A stretch of 64,000 nt of DNA. Origin: RYN-122 sp963761655. GTDB taxonomy: Bacteria; Actinomycetota; Actinomycetes; Mycobacteriales; SCTD01. A program made the position numbers and the translations under genes. The stretch lies in contig CAVXHI010000001.1 of NCBI GenBank assembly GCA_963761655.1, positions 1-64,000 of the forward strand. Direction: 5' to 3'. How positions within the stretch are numbered: the first letter of the stretch is position 1; every line of letters starts with the position of its first letter. Of this stretch, positions 57,843-64,000 are shown piece after piece. Under the pieces are notes generated by a model. It was not told the origin of the DNA, did not search any database, and saw only the letters and a program-made list of their open reading frames with translations.

Positions 57843-59249
57843 GTGACCGACTACGACCTCGTCGTCCTGGGTGCCGGTGCGACCGGCCTGGGAGCTGCCC
57901 GTACGGCCCGACGGGCGGGACGGCGGGTCGCCCTCGTCGAGCAGCACCTGCCCGGGGGCGACTGCACGCACTACGGCTGCGTCCCGAGCAAGTCGCTGCT
58001 GGAGTCGGCCCGGCGGGTTCAGGCAGCCCGGTCCGGGCCCCGCTACGGCTTCTCGGCCGAGCCGGTGGTCGACTTCGCGGCCGTCATGGAGCGGGTGCAG
58101 GGCGTCGTGCAGGAGATCGAGCAGGACGAGTCGCCCGAGCTGCTCGCCAGCGAGGGCATCGACCTGCTGAGGGGCACGGCCACGTTCACCGGCCCGCACG
58201 CCCTCGAGGTGGACGGCCGGACGGTCACGGCGGACCGGTTCGTCGTCGCGACGGGGAGCACCGCCGTGGTGCCACCGGTCGAGGGGCTGGCTGACGTCGC
58301 GCACCTGACCAACCGGACCGTCTTCGCCCTGCGCGAGCAGCCGTCGCACCTGCTCGTGCTCGGCGGGGGGCCCATCGGCGTCGAGCTGGCCCAGGCCTTC
58401 CGGCGGCTGGGCTCGCAGGTCACCGTCGTCGAGGGGGGCGACCGGCTGCTCGGCAAGGACGAGCCGGAGGCCAGCGCGGTCGTCACCCGGGTGCTGGAGC
58501 GCGAGGGCGTCGTCGTCCGGACGGGGGTCCGGGCGGAGCGGGCGAGCAGCGGGCCGACCCTGCACCTGGACGACGGCAGCACGCTGTCCGGCTCGCACCT
58601 GCTCGTCGCCGTCGGGCGCCGGCCGGTGGTGCCGCCCGGCCTGGAGGCCACCGGTGCGCAGCTGACCGACAGCGGCCACGTCCGCACCGACGCCCGGATG
58701 CGGGCCGCCAAGACGGTCTGGGCGGCCGGCGACTGCACCACCGCCCTGAAGTTCACGCACGTCGGCGACGAGCAGGGGCGCCTCGCCGCCAAGAACGCCT
58801 TCGGGTGGGTCCCCAGCCGGTTCAGCGACCGGGTCGTGCCGTGGGTGACGTTCACCGAGCCCGAGGTCGCCCACGTCGGGCTGACCGAGGCGCAGGCGCT
58901 GGAGCGGTACGGCGACCGGGTCCGGGTCTCCGTCGTGCACGACACCGAGAGCGACCGCGCCCGCACGGTCGGGGAGACCGACGGCTTCGTGAAGCTGATC
59001 GCCCTGAACAGCCGGGTCACCGGGCCGCTCACCAGCCGCCTGGTCGGGATGACCGTCGTCGGGCCGATGGCCGGCGAGCAGATCGGCACCGGGGCGCTCG
59101 CCATGCAGGCTCGGGTGCTGCTCGCCCGGATGGGGACGACGATCGCGGCCTACCCGACCTACGACCTCTCGGTCCGGCTCGCCGCCGCCCGGTTCTTCGG
59201 CACCCACGGCGGCGAGAAGGCCCGGCGCGCTACTTCAGCAGACGGCTGA
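57843..59249 (+). CDS. Pyridine nucleotide-disulfide oxidoreductase, mercuric-reductase-like
   Basis: This 468-residue two-dinucleotide-binding flavoprotein has the FAD motif DLVVLGAGATGLGAARTARR, a redox disulfide in GGDCTHYGCVPSKSLLES, the NAD(P) motif LLVLGGGPIGVELAQAF and the second FAD motif VWAAGDCTTALKFTHVG. The C-terminal dimer domain carries TTIAAYPTYDLSVRLAAARF. The His-Glu pair usually found there (IHxYPT...E) reads Ala and Asp, so classical disulfide reduction may be altered. There are no mercury or lipoate genes nearby. Confidence 0.88.
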   Translation: MTDYDLVVLGAGATGLGAARTARRAGRRVALVEQHLPGGDCTHYGCVPSKSLLESARRVQAARSGPRYGFSAEPVVDFAAVMERVQGVVQEIEQDESPELLASEGIDLLRGTATFTGPHALEVDGRTVTADRFVVATGSTAVVPPVEGLADVAHLTNRTVFALREQPSHLLVLGGGPIGVELAQAFRRLGSQVTVVEGGDRLLGKDEPEASAVVTRVLEREGVVVRTGVRAERASSGPTLHLDDGSTLSGSHLLVAVGRRPVVPPGLEATGAQLTDSGHVRTDARMRAAKTVWAAGDCTTALKFTHVGDEQGRLAAKNAFGWVPSRFSDRVVPWVTFTEPEVAHVGLTEAQALERYGDRVRVSVVHDTESDRARTVGETDGFVKLIALNSRVTGPLTSRLVGMTVVGPMAGEQIGTGALAMQARVLLARMGTTIAAYPTYDLSVRLAAARFFGTHGGEKARRATSADG

Positions 59250-60090
59250 GCCTGCGGTCGGCCAGCGGCTTGCCGCCCGTCTGGCAGGTGGGGCAGTACT
59301 GCAGCGACTTCGTGCTGAACGAGACCTCGCGGACCGTGTCGCTGCAGCGGGGGCACGGCAGCCCGGTCCGGCCGTGGACGTTCAGCCCGCTCTTCTTCTC
59401 CGCCTTGAGCTTCCCCGCGGCCAGGCCGTCGGCCCGGCTCACGGCTTCAGTGAGGGTCCCGACGATCACTGCGTGCAGGCGGGCGACGTCGTCGGGCGTG
59501 AGGGAGGCGGCGGACTTGAAGGGCGACATCCGCATCTCCCACAGGACCTCGTCGCTGTAGGCGTTCCCGACGCCGGCCAGCACGGTCTGGTCGGTGAGCA
59601 CGCCCTTGACCTGGCCGCGGACGCCGGCGAGCAGGCCGGCCAGGAGCTCGGGCGTGAACTCCGGCGACAGCGGGTCGATCCCGAGGCGGGCGATGCCCGG
59701 CACGGTCGCGGGGTCCTGCACGACGTAGACGGCGAGGCGCTTCTGCGTGCCGGCCTCGGTGAGGTCGAAGCCGCTGCCGTCGTCGAGGTGCACCCGCAGG
59801 GCCAGCGGCCCCTTGCCGGGGCGCGGCGGGGCGGGCGGCAGGGCGTCCTTCCACTGCAGCCAGCCGGCGCGGGCCAGGTGCACGACCAGGTGCACGCCGT
59901 CGACGTCGAGGTCCAGGAACTTGCCGTGCCGCGCGACGCCGGTGACCTGCAGGCCGGCGAGCGCCGTGGGCGGCGGGTCGTAGGTCTTCAGCGCCTGGAT
60001 GCCGGCGACGTCGACCCGGGCCACGACCCGCCCGACGGCGCGGGCACGCAGGAACGCGGTGAGCGCTTCGACCTCGGGCAGCTCCGGCAC
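59230..60090 (-). CDS. Fpg/Nei-family DNA glycosylase
   Basis: This 286-residue base-excision-repair enzyme has the catalytic N-terminal Pro in MPELPEVEALTAFLRARAVG, with Glu at position 3 and 6. The H2TH domain contains VLTDQTVLAGVGNAYSDEVL, and the C-terminal zinc finger is CPRCSDTVREVSFSTKSLQY with CPTCQ. It removes oxidised bases. The family subgroup looks like mycobacterial Nei2/Fpg2, where the enzyme often acts on pyrimidine lesions. Its 3' end overlaps the preceding flavoprotein by 20 bp. Confidence 0.93.
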   Translation of the reverse strand: MPELPEVEALTAFLRARAVGRVVARVDVAGIQALKTYDPPPTALAGLQVTGVARHGKFLDLDVDGVHLVVHLARAGWLQWKDALPPAPPRPGKGPLALRVHLDDGSGFDLTEAGTQKRLAVYVVQDPATVPGIARLGIDPLSPEFTPELLAGLLAGVRGQVKGVLTDQTVLAGVGNAYSDEVLWEMRMSPFKSAASLTPDDVARLHAVIVGTLTEAVSRADGLAAGKLKAEKKSGLNVHGRTGLPCPRCSDTVREVSFSTKSLQYCPTCQTGGKPLADRRLSRLLK

Positions 60091-60118
60091 GGGGCCACCC
60101 CACCAGAGCGGCGTCCGC

Positions 60119-61288
60119 TCAGCAAGCAGCGGGCGAGCTGCGGGCCCCCGGCAGCCGGATCTCCGCGCCGGGCAGCAGCGACCCGGACAGGGTCTGCTCG
60201 AAGGCGTCCTCCGGCACCGGCCGCGACAGCAGGAAGCCCTGCCCCTGCACCGCCCCGAACGCCTGGACCGCGGCGAGCTGGTCGGCGGTCTCGATCCCCT
60301 CCACGACGCAGGCGAGGCCGAGGTCGCGGGCCAGGTCGAGGACCGCCCGCACGACGACGGTGTCCGAGGCGGAGGCGGGCAGCCCGTCGACGAAGGACCG
60401 GTCGACCTTGAGGAAGGCGACCGGCAGGGAGCGCAGGCCGGACAGGGAGGCGTAGCCGGTGCCGAAGTCGTCGACGCCGGTGCTGACGCCGGCCGCGCGC
60501 AGCCGGTGCAGCTGCTGCACCGCCACGGGCCCGGCGTCGAGCACCACCGACTCGGTCAGCTCCAGCACCAGCGCGCCGGGGGCGACTCCCGCCGACCGGA
60601 CGGCGTCGAGCACGACGTCGGCGAAGTCCGGGCGGCAGACCTGGAAGGCCGACACGTTGACCGCGACCGTCGCCAGGGACGGGTACCGCTGCTGCCAGGC
60701 CGCGAGCCGGCGGCAGGCCTCGCGCAGGACCCACGTGCCGATCTCGACGATCAGCCCGGTCTGCTCGGCGACCGGGACGAGGTCCGCGGGCGGGACCAGG
60801 ACGTCGCCGTCCTGCAGCCGGACGAGGGCCTCCGCCCCGACGACGGCGCCGGTCGTGAGGTCGACCAGCGGCTGGTAGTGCAGCCGCAGGAGGTCGTCGG
60901 CGACGGCGGTCCGGAGCAGCCGCTCGAGCCGGCGGCGGTCGGCGGCCGCCTGCACGAGGGCGGGGTCCGCCGGGACGACCTCGCCGGGTGCGGCGGTGCG
61001 GGCCGCGGCCGCCGCGGCCGTGCGGAGCAGGGCCAGGTCGGCGGACCCGGTCGCGGTCCCGGCGCGCAGCTGCAGGCGGACGTCGGTGGTGCCGCCGTCC
61101 AGGTCGACGAGCCGGACGGCGGCGCTCGCCGCGGCGTGCACCCGGGCGGCGGCGGGGGGTGCGGCGAGCACGAGGACGGTGTCGCCGGACTGCGCGACGA
61201 CGGCGTCCCGGCCCGCGGCCGAGGCGGCGCGCTGCAGCACGGCCGCCCGGGCCTGCTCGGCGCCCTCGAGGCCGGCGAGGGCCTCCAC
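60119..61288 (-). CDS. EAL-domain protein (cyclic-di-GMP phosphodiesterase type)
   Basis: This is a 389-residue cytosolic protein. The N-terminal about 130 residues are an Ala-rich, degenerate GGDEF-like segment without the signature loop. The EAL domain (about residues 135-375) has VVGAEALVRLQDGDVLVPP (the EAL motif), VAVNVSAFQVCRPDFADVV, VLELTESVVLDAGP and GVDDFGTGYASLSGLRSLPV, VEGIETADQLAAVQAFG. All main catalytic residues appear present, so cleavage of cyclic-di-GMP is likely. No membrane or sensor domain is seen. Confidence 0.9.
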   Translation of the reverse strand: MEALAGLEGAEQARAAVLQRAASAAGRDAVVAQSGDTVLVLAAPPAAARVHAAASAAVRLVDLDGGTTDVRLQLRAGTATGSADLALLRTAAAAAARTAAPGEVVPADPALVQAAADRRRLERLLRTAVADDLLRLHYQPLVDLTTGAVVGAEALVRLQDGDVLVPPADLVPVAEQTGLIVEIGTWVLREACRRLAAWQQRYPSLATVAVNVSAFQVCRPDFADVVLDAVRSAGVAPGALVLELTESVVLDAGPVAVQQLHRLRAAGVSTGVDDFGTGYASLSGLRSLPVAFLKVDRSFVDGLPASASDTVVVRAVLDLARDLGLACVVEGIETADQLAAVQAFGAVQGQGFLLSRPVPEDAFEQTLSGSLLPGAEIRLPGARSSPAAC

Positions 61289-61406
61289 GTCCCCCTCGGC
61301 GGCGAGCAGGGGCAGGGGCAGGACAGCGGTGCTGCGAGGGGGGCAGGGACCAGTTCGTCCCGAAAGCGCCCTGCGTTACAGCGCGATCACGGGGTAGGTT
61401 GTCGTC

Positions 61407-62681
61407 ATGCTGACGAGGACCCCCGGGACCAGCGTGGCGCTGCTGACCGACCGGTACGAGCTGACCATGCTGGACGCCGCCGTGCAGGAGGGCCTGGCCG
61501 ACCGTCCCGCGGTCTTCGAGGTCTTCTCGCGCCGGCTCCCGGCCGGCCGGCGGTTCGGCGTCGTCGCGGGGCAGGGCCGCCTCGCCGCCCTGCTCGACGC
61601 CCTCCTGCTCGAGGACCTCGCCGGGCTCCCCTTCCTCTCGGACGCCACCCGCACCTGGCTCGCCGCGGACCGGCCCGCGCCCGTCGTCCGCGCCTACGCC
61701 GAGGGCGAGACGTACGTGCCGGGCAGCCCCGTCCTCACCGTCGAGGGCACCTTCGGGCAGGGCCTGCTGCTGGAGACGCTCGCCCTGTCGGTGCTCAACC
61801 ACGACAGCGCCGTCGCCTCCGCCGCCGCCCGGATGCGGATCGCGGCGGGTGGTCGGCCCCTGCTGGAGATGGGCGGACGCCGCACCCACGAGCAGGCCGC
61901 CGTCGCGGCTGCCCGGGCGTCGTACGTCGCGGGCTTCGCCGCCACCAGCAACCTCGAGGCCGGGCGCCGGCACGGGCTGCCCACCGTCGGGACGAGCGCC
62001 CACGCCTTCACCCTCGCCCACGCCACCGAGCGGGAGGCCTTCGCCGCCCAGGTCGCGGCGCAGGGCGTCGGCACGACGCTGCTGGTCGACACCTACGACA
62101 CCGAGCAGGGCATCCGCACCGCCGTCGAGGTCGCCGGGCCCGAGCTCGGGGCGGTGCGGATCGACAGCGGCGACCTGCACGAGGAGGTCCACCGGGCCCG
62201 CGCCCTGCTGGACGGCCTCGGCAACACCCGGACCCGCGTCGTCGTCACGTCCGACCTCGACGAGCACGCGATCGCCGGGCTCGCCCACACGCAGGCCGAC
62301 AGCTACGGCGTCGGCACGAGCGTCGTCACCGGCTCCGGCGCCCCGACCGCCGGGTTCGTCTACAAGCTGGTCGCGGTCGAGCGCGACGGCGCCATGGTGC
62401 CGGTGGCCAAGCGCAGCTCCGGCAAGCGCAGCCTCGGTGGCCGCAAGACGGCGTACCGCACCTGCGACGCCGACGGCCGGGCCGCCGACGAGCTGCTGCT
62501 GCTCGACGGGCAGGTCCCGCCCGACGGCGCCCGCGCCCTGCAGCAGCCCCTCGCCCGCGAGGACCTGGACGCGGCCCGGGACAGGTGCACCGCCTCCCTC
62601 GCCGAGCTCCCCGACGACGCCCGCCTGCTCGGGCCCGGCACCGCCGCCTGGTCCGCCCACCTGCTGGAGGACCCCTCATGA
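61407..62681 (+). CDS. pncB: Nicotinate phosphoribosyltransferase
   Basis: PncB converts nicotinate and PRPP to nicotinate mononucleotide in NAD salvage. The 424-residue protein opens ALLTDRYELTMLDAAVQEGL and has PLLEMGGRRTHEQAAVAAAR, AATSNLEAGRRHGLPTVGTS, and TLLVDTYDTEQGIRTAVEVA, VRIDSGDLHEEVHRARALLD. ATG 61407 heads an operon with pncA (ATGA overlap) and the NrtR-like regulator. I saw no obvious NrtR palindrome in the 118 bp upstream. Confidence 0.94.
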   Translation: MLTRTPGTSVALLTDRYELTMLDAAVQEGLADRPAVFEVFSRRLPAGRRFGVVAGQGRLAALLDALLLEDLAGLPFLSDATRTWLAADRPAPVVRAYAEGETYVPGSPVLTVEGTFGQGLLLETLALSVLNHDSAVASAAARMRIAAGGRPLLEMGGRRTHEQAAVAAARASYVAGFAATSNLEAGRRHGLPTVGTSAHAFTLAHATEREAFAAQVAAQGVGTTLLVDTYDTEQGIRTAVEVAGPELGAVRIDSGDLHEEVHRARALLDGLGNTRTRVVVTSDLDEHAIAGLAHTQADSYGVGTSVVTGSGAPTAGFVYKLVAVERDGAMVPVAKRSSGKRSLGGRKTAYRTCDADGRAADELLLLDGQVPPDGARALQQPLAREDLDAARDRCTASLAELPDDARLLGPGTAAWSAHLLEDPS

Positions 62682-63214
62682 CCCGCGCGCTGCTCGTCGT
62701 CGACGTCCAGGTCGACTTCTGCGAGGACGGCAGCCTGCCCGTCCAGGGCGGCAGGCGGGTGGCCGCCGACGTCGCCGCCCTGCTGCGCACCGACCACGGG
62801 TACGACGTCGTCGTCGCGTCGCAGGACTGGCACGTCGACCCGGGCGACCACTTCAGCGCCCAGCCCGACTTCGCGACCTCCTGGCCGGCGCACTGCGTCG
62901 TCGGCACCGGGGGCGCCCGGCTGCAGGAGCCGCTGACCGAGGACCTGTTCGACGCCGTCGTCCGCAAGGGCGAGCACGCCGCCGCCTACTCCGCCTTCGA
63001 GGCGACCGGCCTGCGGGAGGCGCTGCGCGGGGTGGACAGCCTCGACGTCTGCGGCGTCGCCACCGACCACTGCGTCCGGGCCAGCGTGCTCGACGCCTGC
63101 GCGGCAGGGCTGGCCGTCCGGGTGCTGCTCCCCCTGTGCGCCGGCGTCTCCGCGGAGACGTCGGCGCGGGCCGTCGAGGAGATGGAGCGCGCGGGCGCGG
63201 TGGTGGAGCGGTGA
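62678..63214 (+). CDS. pncA: Nicotinamidase
   Basis: PncA deaminates nicotinamide to nicotinate, feeding PncB. This 178-residue protein has the catalytic triad Asp in ALLVVDVQVDFCEDGSLPV, Lys in AVVRKGEHAAAYSAF and Cys in VCGVATDHCVRASVLDA. Metal ligands are in SQDWHVDPGDHFS. Its start overlaps the pncB stop (ATGA) and its stop overlaps the next start (GTGA). GVSAETSARAVEEME near the C-terminus contains the palindrome copy at 63145. Confidence 0.94.
   Translation: MTRALLVVDVQVDFCEDGSLPVQGGRRVAADVAALLRTDHGYDVVVASQDWHVDPGDHFSAQPDFATSWPAHCVVGTGGARLQEPLTEDLFDAVVRKGEHAAAYSAFEATGLREALRGVDSLDVCGVATDHCVRASVLDACAAGLAVRVLLPLCAGVSAETSARAVEEMERAGAVVER
63145..63160. repeat. 16-bp palindrome CGTCTCCGCGGAGACG, copy 4 (in pncA)
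   Basis: Identical to the other three copies and again read as GVSAET, within PLCAGVSAETSARAVEE. It falls in the last strand-helix region of nicotinamidase, where many homologues also have a G(V/I)xxxS-like stretch, so here the motif is compatible with normal folding. Confidence 0.9.
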
Positions 63215-63942
63215 GCGAGCGCGACTTCCTCCGCGCGTACGACCCGGGCGCCTTCCCGCCGTTCGCCGTCACCGTCGACGTCGTCCTGCTGACCGTCCGC
63301 GACGGCGACCTCACCGTGCTGCTCGTCGAGCGGGACACCCATCCCTTCCGCGGCCTGCTCGCGCTGCCCGGCGGGTTCGTGCAGCCCGACGAGGACCTCG
63401 ACACCGCGGCCGTCCGCCGGCTGGAGCGCGAGACCGGCGTCCGCCGGGACGTCGCGCACGTGGAGCAGCTCGGGGCGTTCGGCGACCCCCGGCGCGACCC
63501 TCGCATGCGCGTCGTCAGCGTCGCGTACCTCGTCTTCGCCCCCGACCTGCCCGCGCCCGTCCCGGGCGACCGCGTCCGCTCGGTCCAGTGGGTGCCCGTC
63601 CGGGACGCCGCCCCCGACCGGCTCGCCTTCGACCACGGCGCGGTCCTCGCCGCCGGTGTCGAGCGGGCCCGGGCGAAGCTCGAGTACTCGCCGGTCGCGA
63701 CGGCGTTCTGCGGCGAGGAGTTCACGGTCGCGGACCTGCGGCACGTCTACGAGGCGGTCTGGGGCGTGGCCCTGGACCCCCGGAACTTCCACCGCAAGAC
63801 CACCGGGACGCCCGGCTTCCTCGTCCCGGTGGGCTCCCCGGCGCCCGTCGGGCGGGGCGGTGGCCGGCCGGCCGCGCTGTTCCGCCGCGGCAGCGCCGGC
63901 CTGCTGCACCCCGCGATGCTGAGACCTTCCCTGAAGGGGTAG
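63211..63942 (+). CDS. NrtR-like regulator of NAD metabolism (degenerate Nudix plus winged helix)
   Basis: This is a 243-residue protein. Residues about 15-140 form a Nudix fold (VTVDVVLLTVRDGDLTVLLV, then GLLALPGGFVQPDEDLDTAA). In the Nudix box, normally GX5EX7REUXEEXGU, the stretch reads RRLERETGV, so two of the catalytic glutamates are Arg. Residues about 155-215 form a winged-helix domain (EEFTVADLRHVYEAVWGVAL, then DPRNFHRKTTGTPGFLVPV) typical of NrtR. Such proteins bind ADP-ribose and repress NAD genes. It is coupled to pncA by a GTGA overlap. Confidence 0.85.
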   Translation: MSERDFLRAYDPGAFPPFAVTVDVVLLTVRDGDLTVLLVERDTHPFRGLLALPGGFVQPDEDLDTAAVRRLERETGVRRDVAHVEQLGAFGDPRRDPRMRVVSVAYLVFAPDLPAPVPGDRVRSVQWVPVRDAAPDRLAFDHGAVLAAGVERARAKLEYSPVATAFCGEEFTVADLRHVYEAVWGVALDPRNFHRKTTGTPGFLVPVGSPAPVGRGGGRPAALFRRGSAGLLHPAMLRPSLKG

Positions 63943-63951
63943 ACCCAGGAC

Positions 63952-64000
63952 GTGCCGCCGCCTCCGACCTCCCCGCAGCCGGGGACGATCACGGTCCCGA
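63952..64000 (+). CDS. Possible start of a further gene, cut by the window end
   Basis: A GTG at 63952 with AGGA a few bases before it opens VPPPPTSPQPGTITVP to the window edge. Sixteen residues are too few to identify anything; the Pro-rich start could also be non-coding. Confidence 0.2.
   Translation, partial: MPPPPTSPQPGTITVP

Noticed and set aside
61289..61406. NrtR operator upstream of pncB
   Set aside because: Expected by context, but I could not see a convincing palindrome in these 118 bp.
59999..63214. A 1071-residue open frame on the + strand
   Set aside because: Only the last 178 residues (pncA from 62678) are real. The rest runs antisense to the glycosylase and EAL genes and out of frame through pncB.
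1..64000. CRISPR array
   Set aside because: I saw no regularly spaced repeat of 24-40 bp. The only tandem repeat noted is 3 x 9 bp at 52353.

Overview
The window comes from a very GC-rich actinobacterium. Pointers are the frequent GTG starts, the many GTGA/ATGA stop-start overlaps, a bacterial proteasome activator ending in GQYL (Bpa/PafE), a DUF222 (13E12-type) HNH endonuclease, a DUF5926 SEC-C protein, an SCO6745-family protein and two SigE-family sigma factors with membrane-anchored partners. A repeated in-frame GVSAET palindrome (below) made me think of Geodermatophilaceae, but that is recollection and cannot be proven here.

Layout. Positions 1-12.2 kb are an accessory region. It holds an IS481 element, a transporter fragment fused to other sequence, an arsenic cluster (arsR, aquaporin and arsC on the minus strand; an ArsI/CadI-like gene divergent, with a 31-bp operator-like palindrome between them), an IS5 element, a TIR-like defence effector, an IS256 element, a three-gene cassette (membrane protein, beta-rich small protein, membrane-anchored Mrr-like nuclease) and a GIY-YIG/DUF4357 gene broken by an ISL3 remnant. 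Its non-arsenic cargo is visibly lower in GC than the rest. From about 12.9 kb the window looks like ordinary chromosome: a hydroxyacid-oxoacid transhydrogenase, tRNA-Ser(UGA), redox and detoxification enzymes, two sigma/partner modules (17.3-18.5 and 23.0-24.8 kb), transporters, serA coupled to an FAD-linked D-2-hydroxyacid dehydrogenase, a phospholipid operon (PmtA-like, psd, pssA), bpa, serS, pheA, larB-larC, arginine deiminase, a mercuric-reductase-like flavoprotein, an Fpg/Nei glycosylase, an EAL protein, and at the right edge an NAD-salvage operon (pncB, pncA, NrtR-like regulator).

How parts work together. The ars genes form a metalloid-responsive unit. SerA and the FAD-linked dehydrogenase overlap by four bases and could be metabolically coupled through D-2-hydroxyglutarate. 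PssA makes phosphatidylserine, Psd decarboxylates it, and the PmtA-like enzyme could methylate the resulting phosphatidylethanolamine. PncA and PncB recycle nicotinamide, and the adjacent NrtR-like protein with a degenerate Nudix box is the likely regulator.

Sequence quality. Several genes are readable only by changing frame, including the essential serS (two shifts), pheA (two), a HAD phosphatase (two), and an inositol-phosphatase, patatin, epimerase and arsC (one each). Breaks in serS strongly suggest indel errors in the source sequence. Such genes are typed 'pseudogene' by convention but may be intact in the organism.

Most unusual signal: the perfect 16-bp palindrome CGTCTCCGCGGAGACG occurs four times between 48 and 63 kb, always inside a gene and always in the frame that encodes GVSAET.
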